64,000 bases of DNA from CANLBN01 sp050633825 (GCA_050633825.1 JBOEHG010000040.1:6605-70604), one strand, 5' to 3'; shown: positions 1 to 9,130, counted from the first letter of the stretch. Translations and numbers: made by a program. The notes: a model not told the origin generated them from the sequence alone.

Positions 1-1
1 C

Positions 2-103
2 AGTGATTTACTAGCGGGTGATAAAACTATCATTATTGATCATGCCGGTTCTGAATATGAGTTGCGAATCACTCGTAGTCATAAATTAATTCTGACAAAA
101 TGA
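2..103 (+). CDS. hemP: Hemin uptake protein HemP, C-terminal part
   Basis: The window opens inside a small reading frame of which 33 codons and a TGA stop are visible. The visible end reads ...LRITRSHKLILTK, the conserved tail of the HemP/HmuP family, tiny (about 60 residue) proteins that accompany haem uptake loci and in some bacteria help to activate haem-receptor expression. The preceding part (DLLAGDKTIIIDHAG) also fits the family. It lies 158 bp upstream of hmuT on the same strand, so it probably heads the hmuTUV unit. Its start and promoter are outside the window. The family call is by eye on a short fragment, but the C-terminal motif is distinctive. Confidence 0.8.
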   Translation, partial: SDLLAGDKTIIIDHAGSEYELRITRSHKLILTK

Positions 104-261
104 TTTAAGCCTTTTAAGCCAAGCCATATACGGTACTTTTTATTTACACTATTAATTTATTTAGTAGTGAGTTACCTCAACCAGCCAGGCTATTTTTCTC
201 AGTATTAATAGACTTTTCGAAGCAAAACTGGCTTTAGCGTTTGCGCTAATAGGTAACTAAT

Positions 262-1176
262 ATGAAACAACCATACTCCTTTATAGCGGTCATATTCACC
301 CTTTTATTTATATCTCCAGCTCACCTTGTTTTTGCAGCAGATAAAACTGAACGTATAGCGGTTGCTGGTGGATCAATAACAGAGATTATTTATCGATTAA
401 ACGAACAACACCGTATTGTTGGCGTTGATTCTACAAGTCAATTTCCCTCAGAAGCCAAACAGCACCCCTTATTGGGTTATGTCAGAAATGTTTCTGTCGA
501 AGGGGTTTTATCCCTCAAACCTGATTTACTTATTGGTGAAAAGGATACTGGTCCAACGAAAATCCTTAACCAAATTAAAGCCGCCGGTATTAATACTGTT
601 ATCATTGAAGAAGATGATACGCTTAGCGCAATCAATAAAAAAATTCGCTTAGTCTCTCAACTCTTACAGGTCGAAGCCAAAGGAGAGCTGCTGTTAGATG
701 ACATTCTTATCGATCTTTCAGCATTACAATATGCACGTAAAAAAATTAAAACCGCTCCTCGTGTTTTATTTTTACTAAGTGCCAGCAATGGCTCGCCTAT
801 TGCTGCTGGCAATACCACATCTGCTCACACAGCTATAGTAGAAGCGGGTGGTATTAATGTGTTAGCTCAATTCCAAGGCTGGGAAAAATTATCCCCCGAA
901 GCAGCTTTTTCACTTAACCCTGATGTTATCGTTGTTATGAATCGAGGAGATAATATTTTAACTGAATTAAAGAATTTACCTCACTTCAAATACAGCAATG
1001 CGGTAAAGCACAATGCTGTCTTTACTATAGATGGCAATTACTTACTTGGCTTTGGTCCACGTACACCGCAGGCTATTGTTGAACTAGGCACAATGATTCA
1101 TCCTAATTTTCCATTACCCGAAGGCTACAAATTACGCTATCCCAATAATGCCGGCATCAATACAGCAGGTCACTGA
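262..1176 (+). CDS. hmuT: Periplasmic haem-binding protein HmuT
   Basis: Substrate-binding protein of the haem ABC importer (304 aa). An N-terminal signal peptide of about 25 residues ends near VFAADKT. The body is a class III (BtuF/FhuD-like) fold: AVAGGSITEIIYRL at the start of lobe one and GVDSTSQFP just after it, as in HmuT/PhuT proteins. In the family this protein takes haem from the outer-membrane receptor and passes it to HmuUV. The stop codon overlaps the hmuU start by one base (TGATG), which implies translational coupling. No Fur box is visible in the 158 bp before it, so transcription probably begins upstream of hemP, outside the window. Confidence 0.9.
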   Translation: MKQPYSFIAVIFTLLFISPAHLVFAADKTERIAVAGGSITEIIYRLNEQHRIVGVDSTSQFPSEAKQHPLLGYVRNVSVEGVLSLKPDLLIGEKDTGPTKILNQIKAAGINTVIIEEDDTLSAINKKIRLVSQLLQVEAKGELLLDDILIDLSALQYARKKIKTAPRVLFLLSASNGSPIAAGNTTSAHTAIVEAGGINVLAQFQGWEKLSPEAAFSLNPDVIVVMNRGDNILTELKNLPHFKYSNAVKHNAVFTIDGNYLLGFGPRTPQAIVELGTMIHPNFPLPEGYKLRYPNNAGINTAGH

Positions 1177-2228
1177 TGCTTAATTTACTGACAACCCTAA
1201 TACAAGGGCACAATAAACAAAGCTTATCTATCCCCGTTAATGTTTTATTATTAATCCTAGTAAGTACTGCTGCACTAATGACAGGTGCAGTATCTATATC
1301 ATTGATTGATATTTTTTCTAGCGCAATCACGACAGGCCCATCGCTTGCAACAACAGTATTAGTTGAAATCAGGCTGCCGAGAATCATTTTATCTATTTTT
1401 GTCGGTGCTGGCTTAGGTGCCTGTGGCGCAGCAATGCAGGCACTTTTTCGTAACCCTTTAGCTGATCCGGGCTTAATTGGCGTCGCGGGTGGTGGCGCAC
1501 TTGGTGCTGTAATCATTATCGTATTAGGTAATTCATTTTTCGAAAGCTTCACCCAGACTATTGGCATTTATGCTTTGCCAATGGGCGCAATGCTGGGCTG
1601 CTTAAGTGTGTGTGCCATTATTTATCGCCTCAGTCAACGCCAAGGTGAATTTACTATTATGACATTACTTCTAGCGGGCATTGCTGTTAATGCCATTGTG
1701 GGTTCTGTTATTGGCTTACTCACATTAATTAGCGACGACAGCGAATTAAGAGAATTGACTTTTTGGACGATGGGTAACTTAGGTGGCAACCATTGGAAAC
1801 TTACTTTACCCGTATTATTCTGTATAGGGATAAGCCTCACTGGTATATTACGGCTGGCAAAACCACTTAATATTTATCTTTTAGGCGAGTCACAAGCGCA
1901 TCATTTAGGCATACAAGTCACACAATTAAAAAAACGGCTTTTCTTTTTTACGGCACTCGCTGTAGGTGCGGCTGTCTCTATTAGTGGCATGATTGGTTTT
2001 ATCGGTTTTGTTGTCCCTCATATAGTTCGGTTGATCATAGGGCCCGACCATCGCTTTTTATTACCCGCAAGCATGTTACTTGGGGCTAGCTTACTGACGT
2101 TTGCAGATATTATTGCACGGGTCGCTATTATTCCTGCTGAATTACCTATTGGCTTAATTACCAGTGCCATCGGTGGCCCCTTCTTTCTTTTTGTACTTTA
2201 TAAACAAACATCTTCTCTATCGGTTTAA
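1176..2228 (+). CDS. hmuU: Haem ABC transporter permease HmuU
   Basis: Inner-membrane permease of the FecCD/BtuC family (350 aa) with about ten hydrophobic segments. Family hallmarks are visible: RLPRIILSIFVGAGLGACGAA in the first third, FRNPLADPGLIGVAGGG after it, and GFIGFVVPHIVRLIIGPDHR near residue 275, the cytoplasmic loop that contacts the ATPase. It starts on the last base of the hmuT stop and is followed three bases later by hmuV, so the three genes form one unit. Its substrate is taken to be haem because of the hemP, hmuT and hmuS genes around it; the permease alone would not distinguish haem from siderophore or cobalamin. Confidence 0.92.
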   Translation: MLNLLTTLIQGHNKQSLSIPVNVLLLILVSTAALMTGAVSISLIDIFSSAITTGPSLATTVLVEIRLPRIILSIFVGAGLGACGAAMQALFRNPLADPGLIGVAGGGALGAVIIIVLGNSFFESFTQTIGIYALPMGAMLGCLSVCAIIYRLSQRQGEFTIMTLLLAGIAVNAIVGSVIGLLTLISDDSELRELTFWTMGNLGGNHWKLTLPVLFCIGISLTGILRLAKPLNIYLLGESQAHHLGIQVTQLKKRLFFFTALAVGAAVSISGMIGFIGFVVPHIVRLIIGPDHRFLLPASMLLGASLLTFADIIARVAIIPAELPIGLITSAIGGPFFLFVLYKQTSSLSV

Positions 2229-2231
2229 ACC

Positions 2232-3026
2232 ATGTGTATAAAACTAGACTCTGTATCTCTTACAATTAATAACAAGCCACTACTGAACAATATTAATTGT
2301 AATATTTCACCGGGTGAACTGACGGTTCTTATTGGCCCTAATGGCGCAGGTAAGTCAACATTATTAAAAGTGTGTGCAGGTGACCTTAGGCCTGTATCTG
2401 GATCAATCAAATTAAATCAGCGTGATATACATGATTACTCTGCAAAAACACTATCATCATTACGTGCAGTAATGACGCAAGAATACAGAATGAGTTTTAG
2501 TTTCACTGTGCGTGAAATTGTAAACATGGGTTGCTTTGTTTATGAAGATGTACTTTACCAACAAAAACAACAGGCGATTATTCATGAAGTAATGCAGTTT
2601 ATGAATATTGAAGCCTTGGCTAATCGCCATTTTTCTACGCTATCCGGGGGCGAACAACAGCGCACGCAACTTGCACGGGTACTGGCTCAACTATGGGAGC
2701 CTTACTCACACAATGAAGCACGTTACCTCTTCCTCGATGAACCTACCTCCAGCTTGGATATTTTTCATCAATATAACGTCTTATCTCTCGCCAAACAGCT
2801 CACTAAACGCAATATTGGTGTATTGGCTGTTGTTCATGATTTATCCTTAGCTGCCAGCTTTGCGAACCAGCTTATCCTGCTCTCTGGAGGAGAAATTATT
2901 ACCCATGGTCCAGCAAATGAAGTTCTACAAAGAGAGCACCTATTATCCGTTTATGGTATTGGCGGGCACTACTTCCACAAATCGGAACATTTTCAACCCT
3001 CTTTATTAGTAGAAAATAGTCCTTAA
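2232..3026 (+). CDS. hmuV: Haem ABC transporter ATPase HmuV
   Basis: ATP-binding subunit (264 aa) of the haem importer. The Walker A motif is GPNGAGKST (about residues 36-44), the signature is LSGGEQQR (near 137), and Walker B is YLFLDEPTSSLD followed by the switch histidine in VVHDLSLA. Length and order are normal for HmuV. It follows hmuU by three bases. The gene ends in a short spacer that holds the candidate Fur box for bfd, so iron storage genes are placed directly after import genes. Confidence 0.93.
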   Translation: MCIKLDSVSLTINNKPLLNNINCNISPGELTVLIGPNGAGKSTLLKVCAGDLRPVSGSIKLNQRDIHDYSAKTLSSLRAVMTQEYRMSFSFTVREIVNMGCFVYEDVLYQQKQQAIIHEVMQFMNIEALANRHFSTLSGGEQQRTQLARVLAQLWEPYSHNEARYLFLDEPTSSLDIFHQYNVLSLAKQLTKRNIGVLAVVHDLSLAASFANQLILLSGGEIITHGPANEVLQREHLLSVYGIGGHYFHKSEHFQPSLLVENSP

Positions 3027-3047
3027 AGAGCTAAATGCAATTGACAG

Positions 3048-3062
3048 TGATTCTCATTTGCA
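3048..3062 (+). promoter_or_regulatory. Candidate Fur box upstream of bfd
   Basis: TGATTCTCATTTGCA matches the 15-bp Fur core TGATAATNATTATCA at 11 of 14 defined positions and sits 39 bp before the bfd start. The match is imperfect, but the position between a haem importer and bfd is exactly where an iron-responsive site is expected. Confidence 0.5.
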
Positions 3063-3101
3063 CTATTATTTAACCATCATTAACGAGAAAGCTTTACATA
3101 C

Positions 3102-3329
3102 ATGTTTGTCTGCCTTTGCAAAGGTATTACTGATACCCAAATCAAACAATCCATAAAAGATGGCGCTGATAGCCTAAGGGACGTGCGTCGTGATTTGGGT
3201 GCTGCTACCCAATGCTGTAAATGCCTGCCTGAAGTTCGTTCTATTGTTAATGATGCATTGTCTAGCAAAGAACAGTCATCCCCCCTATTTTCACCCGCTC
3301 TCTTCTTCCCCGCCGAAACGCAAACCTAA
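3102..3329 (+). CDS. bfd: Bacterioferritin-associated ferredoxin Bfd
   Basis: A 75-aa [2Fe-2S] protein of the BFD family. The four iron-sulphur ligands are visible as CLC near the start (residues 4 and 6) and CCKC in the middle, the C-x-C ... C-x2-C arrangement of Bfd. In the family it reduces the haem of bacterioferritin so that stored ferric iron is released. The next gene on the same strand is bacterioferritin, which supports the call. The tail after residue 60 (SPLFSPALFFPAETQT) is longer and more proline rich than in the E. coli protein. A candidate Fur box lies upstream, in keeping with induction on iron limitation. Confidence 0.9.
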   Translation: MFVCLCKGITDTQIKQSIKDGADSLRDVRRDLGAATQCCKCLPEVRSIVNDALSSKEQSSPLFSPALFFPAETQT

Positions 3330-3450
3330 ACAACAATTATTACCATTCATAATCACTAATAAAATCATAGACTTATGTGATCTTAAAGGTTGACTTGTAC
3401 GTAAATAAGTCCAAAATCATACACACAAATTTTGGGCTGGAGTTGAACAT

Positions 3451-3930
3451 ATGAAAGGTGACCCTAAGGTTATTGAATTTTTAAATAAAGCGTTAGGCAA
3501 TGAACTGGTTGCGATTAACCAATACTTTCTACATGCAAAAATGTACAAAGATTGGGGGCTCGATGCCCTAGGAGATTACGAATATCACGAATCTATTGAT
3601 GAAATGAAACATGCCGACAAGCTTACGGAGCGCATTTTATTTTTAGAGGGTTTGCCTAATTTACAAGATCTCGGCAAGCTCTATATTGGCGAAAATACCA
3701 AAGAAATGCTTGAGTGCGATCTTAAATTGGAGCACCAAGCCATCCCCCTATTACGCGAAGCCGTAGCCTATTGTGAAAGCGTTAAGGACTATGTCAGTCG
3801 CGATCTTTTCAGCGAAATACTGGACAACGAAGAAGAACATGTGGATTGGTTGGAAACTCAACTTGGTCTTATCGAAAAAATAGGCATTGAGAACTACTTA
3901 CAAAGCCAAATAAGTAACGCTGAAGGCTAA
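3451..3930 (+). CDS. bfr: Bacterioferritin Bfr
   Basis: Haem-containing iron-storage protein (159 aa), assembling in the family as a 24-mer shell. All ferroxidase ligands are present at the canonical positions: E18, E51, H54, E94, E127 and H130. The haem ligand Met52 is also present (ESIDEMKH), so this is a complete, haem-binding, catalytically competent bacterioferritin and not a core-only subunit. A strong ribosome-binding sequence (CTGGAG) lies about 8 bp upstream of the ATG. It pairs functionally with bfd 120 bp upstream. A small hairpin with a T-run follows the stop. Confidence 0.95.
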   Translation: MKGDPKVIEFLNKALGNELVAINQYFLHAKMYKDWGLDALGDYEYHESIDEMKHADKLTERILFLEGLPNLQDLGKLYIGENTKEMLECDLKLEHQAIPLLREAVAYCESVKDYVSRDLFSEILDNEEEHVDWLETQLGLIEKIGIENYLQSQISNAEG

Positions 3931-3973
3931 CCTGAATTTAACCCTTAATACATACTCATATTATTCTTCTTTT

Positions 3974-3992
3974 TAGCCTTCCGGCTATTTTT
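3974..3992 (+). terminator. Rho-independent terminator of bfr
   Basis: The inverted repeat TAGCC-TTCC-GGCTA is followed by TTTTTCC, 44 bp after the bfr stop and just before the convergent exbD stop. The stem is short (5 bp), but the loop is a stable tetraloop and the T-run is good on the plus strand. The minus strand shows no T-run. Confidence 0.6.
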
Positions 3993-3996
3993 CCTT

Positions 3997-4440
3997 CTAT
4001 TTTTCTTTGAGAATAATATGAGTATTAACAATCTGTTGTTTTTGTAATAAGGTTAATACTTTTACAAAACGTTGAACATCCGCTTGTTGATCAGCGGCAA
4101 TACTAACAGTAACTTCAGCCTTTTTATTAAATTGCCGTAATAAGTTTTCTCGAAATAAAGACCATTCAGCAAAATATTGCTGATCGATAAACCACCCTCT
4201 ATTATCTTCAGTGATTGTGACTGCAATGATCTCTTGATTTACTGGTGTTGTAGATGCAACTTCATCTGTTTCGGGCACAGTCACTGGCAGTGATAAGAGC
4301 CTCGTATTCGCCGTAAGTAATAAAAAAACAATAACAATAAAAATAATATCAATCAGTGGGGTCAATTCAAGGGATTGATTTTCATTACCATTCGGTGATG
4401 AAACACTTATGACTTGAACATCTCTAGCGAGAGAAATCAT
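3997..4440 (-). CDS. exbD: Biopolymer transport protein ExbD
   Basis: ExbD subunit (147 aa) of the proton-driven TonB motor. A short cytoplasmic N-terminus leads to one membrane segment (about residues 27-45) that contains the essential proton-carrying aspartate in LTPLIDIIFIVIVF. The remainder is the periplasmic domain. The ATG overlaps the exbB stop by four bases. It is the last gene of the receptor-hmuS-tonB-exbB-exbD operon, so this TonB system is probably dedicated to haem. Confidence 0.92.
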   Translation of the reverse strand: MISLARDVQVISVSSPNGNENQSLELTPLIDIIFIVIVFLLLTANTRLLSLPVTVPETDEVASTTPVNQEIIAVTITEDNRGWFIDQQYFAEWSLFRENLLRQFNKKAEVTVSIAADQQADVQRFVKVLTLLQKQQIVNTHIILKEK

Positions 4441-4991
4441 ATCGCAGCACGAGTTATATCAATATCACTGAATGAAAAATGAATCGTATTCATTTGTAAT
4501 TCAGCCTGCTCTAATAGCCTATCAATCCAAATACGATACAAGTGGACGACAACCAATGCCGGGATAGCAATCAACAAGCCAACAGCGGTTGTATTCATCG
4601 CCAGTCCTAAACCATCAGCCAACACCGACACTTCCACCGGACCTTCCTGCTGGCTAATACTGACAAAAGAATCCATCAATCCCAATACTGTACCTAGCAA
4701 ACCCAATAAAGGCGCAACTAATACTACGATGTTAAGCAAACGCAAACCTGAGGCTAATTTTTTCTTTTGCTGAGCTAACCATAAAGAAGCCAATTCAGAA
4801 CGGATATCTTTTTTATAACCCTGATAATCATGAAGTAATGACACGCCTTGTTTACCTAATTTTTTAGTAAATGTATAACGCTGTAAAATAAGAAAACGCT
4901 CAACAATCACTGCACAGGCAATAATAGAGCAAAGCACAAAAGGGATTTTTAGTAAACCAAGCTGCTGAAATAATAATGAAAAATCTAACAT
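4437..4991 (-). CDS. exbB: Biopolymer transport protein ExbB
   Basis: ExbB/TolQ/MotA-family proton-channel protein (184 aa from the chosen ATG). The start MLDFSLLFQQLG at 4991 is preferred to a longer frame that runs back through the end of tonB, because this ATG begins just after the tonB stop and gives the normal family N-terminus. The family core LLNIVVLVAPLLGLLGTVLGL (second membrane segment) and a third segment (NTTAVGLLIAIPALVVVHL) are clear. It energises TonB together with ExbD. Confidence 0.92.
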   Translation of the reverse strand: MLDFSLLFQQLGLLKIPFVLCSIIACAVIVERFLILQRYTFTKKLGKQGVSLLHDYQGYKKDIRSELASLWLAQQKKKLASGLRLLNIVVLVAPLLGLLGTVLGLMDSFVSISQQEGPVEVSVLADGLGLAMNTTAVGLLIAIPALVVVHLYRIWIDRLLEQAELQMNTIHFSFSDIDITRAAI

Positions 4992-4993
4992 AA

Positions 4994-5791
4994 TCAATTT
5001 AATGAAAACTCTATGGGTATTCGAATAGTCACCAACTGTGACTGTATATCTTTTTGGTATTGGGAAAACTGCCATTGTTTAACCGCATGAAGTGCCGCCT
5101 TATCTAACACTGACACACCCGAGCTTTTATGAATAGCCAACTCTCGTTGTTTTCCATACTTATCGAGGAAAACATCAAGCCAAACGGTGCCTTGTTGCCG
5201 CTTTCGTCTAGCAATTTCAGGGTAATTAGGTGGAACGGGCGGCGCCGCCAATGCAGGGTTATAAATTATAGCATTCTCCACATTACTGACATCTTGGTTA
5301 TGGTTATCACTATCCCTTTGATATTCTACTTCTTTTTTCGCTAAATCATTTTCAATAGACTCTACTTTATCAACGCTTACCACTTCTTTTTTATTAAAAA
5401 TTTTTTTATCTCGTTTTTGTACATTATTATTTTTAAAAAATTCTTTTTTAGACTGAGAAAATTTTTGATTATTATTTAATGCGAGAAAGTTCGTTATTTT
5501 TTGTATTGATTTTTGACTAACGTCCTGAACAGCATGAATATCACTACCCTTTTCACTCCCTTCGCTATTATTTGAGCTAATATTCCTTATCTTGTTTGAA
5601 AAGCTAATAGATAAAGAGTCATTGCTATTACTATTATCATTACTAGCGTTATTGTGATTTTTCCAAGACAGACTATTACTACTCTCTGCAAAAAGGAGTA
5701 GCCACAGATGAACACCAACAACCAATAACCAGCATCCCACACGGAAAATCCATTCCTGCCACTGAACGTTATCTTTTTCTTGATTTATCAT
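4994..5791 (-). CDS. tonB: TonB energy-transducing protein
   Basis: TonB-family protein (265 aa). One N-terminal membrane anchor (residues about 15-35) is followed by a long Asn/Ser/Lys-rich periplasmic linker rather than the usual proline-rich one. The C-terminal TonB domain begins near PPVPPNYPEIARRKRQQG and ends with TIRIPIEFSLN. The domain's VSVLDKAALHAVKQWQF block is typical. It sits between hmuS and exbB and carries energy to the outer-membrane receptor encoded at the head of the operon. The Asn/Ser-rich linker is AT-rich in sequence and low in complexity. Confidence 0.9.
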   Translation of the reverse strand: MINQEKDNVQWQEWIFRVGCWLLVVGVHLWLLLFAESSNSLSWKNHNNASNDNSNSNDSLSISFSNKIRNISSNNSEGSEKGSDIHAVQDVSQKSIQKITNFLALNNNQKFSQSKKEFFKNNNVQKRDKKIFNKKEVVSVDKVESIENDLAKKEVEYQRDSDNHNQDVSNVENAIIYNPALAAPPVPPNYPEIARRKRQQGTVWLDVFLDKYGKQRELAIHKSSGVSVLDKAALHAVKQWQFSQYQKDIQSQLVTIRIPIEFSLN

Positions 5792-5819
5792 CTGCAGCTA
5801 CTGTTCGGCAATAGGCTAT

Positions 5820-6917
5820 TTAAGCCACGGTTGATTGTTTATAAGGGACATTATTCGCCAACACACTTTCCGCCAACTGAGTCCATAAAGGATTTTCTTT
5901 GTGTCTTTCCTGACGCTGTCCAAAAAATTGAACAACTTGATTACCATCTATATCGTAAAATTCCAGCGATGTCACAATACCATCAATGGTTGGCTTCCTT
6001 ACCAACCATGCTTCTGCAATGCCGGTTTCCATAAGATGCAAATTAAATTCAGGGTCTAAAATATTTAACCAAGGACCCATTGCTTTCACTTTATTAATTT
6101 TTCCTGAAAAAATTTGTATTCCGCCACTATTTCCAACAAAACACATAATGGGCAACTGCATTTCTGCAGCACTGACTAAAATACGTTCCAGCTCTGCAGG
6201 GGAGAAATCTTCTGCATATTCAGAACCCACTATACGAAACGCTTGCTGCCGCTCAACCTTATGCTTTTTTAAAATATGAATAAATTGATGCACATCTGTC
6301 ATTGATTGCCAATCAATAACTAGCTGCTGTGCATTTACTTCGGTAGAGGCAATTGCTATATCTGATGGCTTACCAACAAAAACTATAGATTCACTTTGGT
6401 GGTCACTGACATAAGATTCTAATAAATAACGATAATGATCAAAGTTACTCTTTTCTTGTAAAAATATCTTCTGTATTGCCACACCGGATTGATCAAAAAA
6501 TTGCAGACTATAACGATCACCCTGCTTAGTATTTTCTCTTACCGCATAAACATGCTTCCATTTTGACAAAAAAAGTCTAAGGTCTATTTTTTTATCATCG
6601 GCAATAACCAGGCCCATTGGCCCATTAATGTTAATATTTTGATACTCACCCTTACGCTCATGAACCGCATAATTATTACGCGTTAAATTCATGATATACC
6701 CTAGTTTGGGTAGATCTTCGATTAATGCTTTAAAGTCAGTTTTTAATCGAATACTTTGTAAACCTAGCTGTTCGTCAATTAAGGCTGCTTCACTGACGGA
6801 TAATGCTTGGGCAACATCACGCTGTCGTGTTTTTGGATACAGGGCAATAAATTTTTTGTAGCTGCTTCTTAGTTCGGTGTCCTGAAAAGGACGGCTAAAA
6901 TAATCTGCTAATTGCAT
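5820..6917 (-). CDS. hmuS: Haem-degrading/haem-trafficking factor HmuS
   Basis: HemS/ChuS/HmuS-family cytoplasmic protein (365 aa), in the family a haem carrier or a haem-degrading enzyme, built of two repeated halves. The N-terminus reads RQRDVAQALSVSEAAL and the first half contains MNLTRNNYAVHERKGEYQNI, in which the conserved His of the HERKG motif is present. The later half begins near VDWQSMTDVHQF. The ATG at 6917 is chosen because GGGAG lies 7 bases before it; an ATG six bases upstream abuts that Shine-Dalgarno. It lies between the receptor and tonB in one operon. Confidence 0.9.
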   Translation of the reverse strand: MQLADYFSRPFQDTELRSSYKKFIALYPKTRQRDVAQALSVSEAALIDEQLGLQSIRLKTDFKALIEDLPKLGYIMNLTRNNYAVHERKGEYQNININGPMGLVIADDKKIDLRLFLSKWKHVYAVRENTKQGDRYSLQFFDQSGVAIQKIFLQEKSNFDHYRYLLESYVSDHQSESIVFVGKPSDIAIASTEVNAQQLVIDWQSMTDVHQFIHILKKHKVERQQAFRIVGSEYAEDFSPAELERILVSAAEMQLPIMCFVGNSGGIQIFSGKINKVKAMGPWLNILDPEFNLHLMETGIAEAWLVRKPTIDGIVTSLEFYDIDGNQVVQFFGQRQERHKENPLWTQLAESVLANNVPYKQSTVA

Positions 6918-6930
6918 ATTCATCTCCCGT

Positions 6931-8850
6931 TTAAAATGTACTACTCAGGGTTAATTTAAATGAACGCCCTTCTTCCAATAACTCAAAGGCACTTTCATCA
7001 AGGACTGTTTTGTTACCGACATTGTCGATACCCAATCGTAATTGGGTATCCCCAAATAATGTTTTTGAAATACCAATATCTGCAACGCTATAGCTCTCTA
7101 TCTCTTCTGTATTATCGACATTGGTATATTGGTCACTGAGATAACGAACACCCGCATCTAAACGAATACCCCATTGAGATAAACGATGCTGGATATTGAT
7201 TTTAGCTGTATGCTCAGCTCGATCAGTCAACTGCTTGCCTTTGTTTTCTTCTGAACGATTTTCAGTATCAAGATAGGTATAACTAATATTGAATTTAGTC
7301 TCTTTATTTTTGCTATAAAATGACCAATCGGTCTCCAAGCCCTGAATCAGGGCCTCATCAATATTATTATATTCAGCGGTTGTAACAGGGAATGGGCCGG
7401 TGTTATCGACAGTATCGATTAAAGAAATTAAGTCATCGATTTCAGTACGAAATAAGGTAACAGAGCCAACAATATTGCCTTTATTGTAAGTCAGGCCTAA
7501 TTCTACTGTTTGCCCCGTTTCTGGCTGTAAGTCGTCGTTACCAATATAGGTCCGCGTAGGTCCTGCAGGCACAATATAAGCAGAAGAACCCTCTCTTAGA
7601 GACGGGGCAAGATAACTTTCACCATACCCAGCTTTAATACCCCAATTCGATGAAAGTTGAGAAAACCAATTAATTTTAGGGCTGGTTTCGTTATCATATT
7701 TACTGTGCTTATCGTAAGCCAAACCAAGTGTTAGCTTATTACTTGCATTAATGTCGATAACGTCTTGAATAAATAGTGTTGTAGCATCAATGCTATCATC
7801 AAAAATAATACTATCCCTGCGCTCAGCTTCTTCTTCCCGGTACTGAATACCTGCACTGAGATATTGCGCTTGGCTTAGCTCACCTTGAATATCAAATGAA
7901 GCACCATTTTCTGTAATTTCCCAAATAGACGTACCTTCTTCTACATCTGAATTACTGGCGACAACACCTATATTCGTTGCAAACTTTCCAATCCTGGTTT
8001 CGTAATCAATAGTGCCTCGGCGACGCTTAACATCAAGAGGGATAGAACCTACACCACGAAAACCATTATCGATATCTTCACCCTCTTCATTTCCGTAAAG
8101 AAGGCCAAATTGAAGCCGGTTATTTTCATTAAGATCAATACCAAGATCAGCCTGAAGGCTTTCGGTTTCTTTTTCTGATTGCAGGGTTAAGAGATCATCA
8201 TCATCAAAAATAGCATCCCTATTCGTCGACTCAAGCGCTAAAGCCAAGTCAACCTGTTGGCTTATCGATCCCGACGCTGCCAAGCTAATACCTTCTCCAT
8301 CACCACCATTGGCATCATCAGTTTGCTTCGTATAAAGAGCAAGGTTGCCACGCCATTCCTGTTCCGCTTTGCGGGTAATAATATTGATTACGCCTGCTAG
8401 CGCATCAGCACCATAAAGGCTTGAAGCGGGCCCACGAATCACTTCAATCCGCTCTATATTAGCAACAGGCACCCAGTTGTAACGAAACGCTGGTGCAAAA
8501 GGGAGATTACGATCGGTATTCGGTAGGCGCTTGCCATTCACCAACACTAATACCTGATCCGTATCCTGACCTCTGAGTTGAGGTGCTTTAGTAGAACTAC
8601 TCCCGGTTACAACTAACTGTACTCCGGGAGTCGTTTCCAATACTTCAGTAACACTTGTCGCACCACTTGCACGAATATCCTCACCCGTCACAACCGTAAC
8701 AGAGCCAGCGAACTTAGTGGCATCGACTGGCGCCTTTGCCGATACAATGACCTTGCTCATTTCAAATTTATTCTCAGCAACACATAGCTGTGACGCCAAC
8801 AAACAGCTCCCCATAAGAAGACAGAGCTTCTTTACCTTAAATAACAACAT
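6931..8850 (-). CDS. TonB-dependent outer-membrane receptor, probably for haem
   Basis: A 639-aa receptor: signal peptide (cleaved near SQLCVAENK), plug domain with VTVVTGEDIRASGATSVTEVLE and the ...RIEVIRGPASSLYGADALAGVINIIT block, and a 22-strand barrel ending in a terminal phenylalanine (LTLSSTF). Co-transcription with hmuS, tonB and exbBD, and a perfect Fur box upstream, point to haem. However, the FRAP and NPNL motifs of many haem receptors appear here as YLAP (about residue 410) and NDDL, so the ligand is inferred from context. A haemoprotein or another iron chelate cannot be excluded. Confidence 0.85.
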   Translation of the reverse strand: MLLFKVKKLCLLMGSCLLASQLCVAENKFEMSKVIVSAKAPVDATKFAGSVTVVTGEDIRASGATSVTEVLETTPGVQLVVTGSSSTKAPQLRGQDTDQVLVLVNGKRLPNTDRNLPFAPAFRYNWVPVANIERIEVIRGPASSLYGADALAGVINIITRKAEQEWRGNLALYTKQTDDANGGDGEGISLAASGSISQQVDLALALESTNRDAIFDDDDLLTLQSEKETESLQADLGIDLNENNRLQFGLLYGNEEGEDIDNGFRGVGSIPLDVKRRRGTIDYETRIGKFATNIGVVASNSDVEEGTSIWEITENGASFDIQGELSQAQYLSAGIQYREEEAERRDSIIFDDSIDATTLFIQDVIDINASNKLTLGLAYDKHSKYDNETSPKINWFSQLSSNWGIKAGYGESYLAPSLREGSSAYIVPAGPTRTYIGNDDLQPETGQTVELGLTYNKGNIVGSVTLFRTEIDDLISLIDTVDNTGPFPVTTAEYNNIDEALIQGLETDWSFYSKNKETKFNISYTYLDTENRSEENKGKQLTDRAEHTAKINIQHRLSQWGIRLDAGVRYLSDQYTNVDNTEEIESYSVADIGISKTLFGDTQLRLGIDNVGNKTVLDESAFELLEEGRSFKLTLSSTF

Positions 8851-8922
8851 TTATTAAACCTTGGACTAGATAATCAATACCAATTTGTAGCTGGGAGGGA
8901 GCAGATACAAAACCCATTTGAG

Positions 8923-8941
8923 AATGATAATAATTATCATT
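8923..8941 (-). promoter_or_regulatory. Fur box of the receptor-hmuS-tonB-exbBD operon
   Basis: AATGATAATAATTATCATT is a perfect 19-bp palindrome and matches the Fur 7-1-7 core TGATAATNATTATCA at every defined position. It lies about 75 bp before the receptor start, where it would block the promoter in iron-replete cells. This is the strongest operator in the window. Confidence 0.92.
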
Positions 8942-9044
8942 AAGTTTTGCAACTAAATTTTGTAATTAATGTAAATCAAGGAAATGGGGCAAAGGACATA
9001 TATAAAGAAGGGAAATAGAAAGTGGTATCGATGGAGAGACTAAC

Positions 9045-9077
9045 CAGGTAACCGCTACTTTTCATAGTGGTTACCTG
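9045..9077. other. Stem-loop between the receptor promoter and the next gene
   Basis: CAGGTAACCGCTA and TAGTGGTTACCTG form a 13-bp stem (one G-T pair) with a 7-base loop. There is no T-run on either side, so it is not a classical intrinsic terminator. It lies 54 bp beyond the stop of the minus-strand gene at 9131 and may end or stabilise that transcript. The rest of the 280 bp between 8850 and 9131 holds the Fur box and nothing else recognised. Confidence 0.45.
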
Positions 9078-9130
9078 CATAAGGCTCTGTATTAATGACT
9101 AAACAAAGAGCCAATAGTACTACTAAGCTG

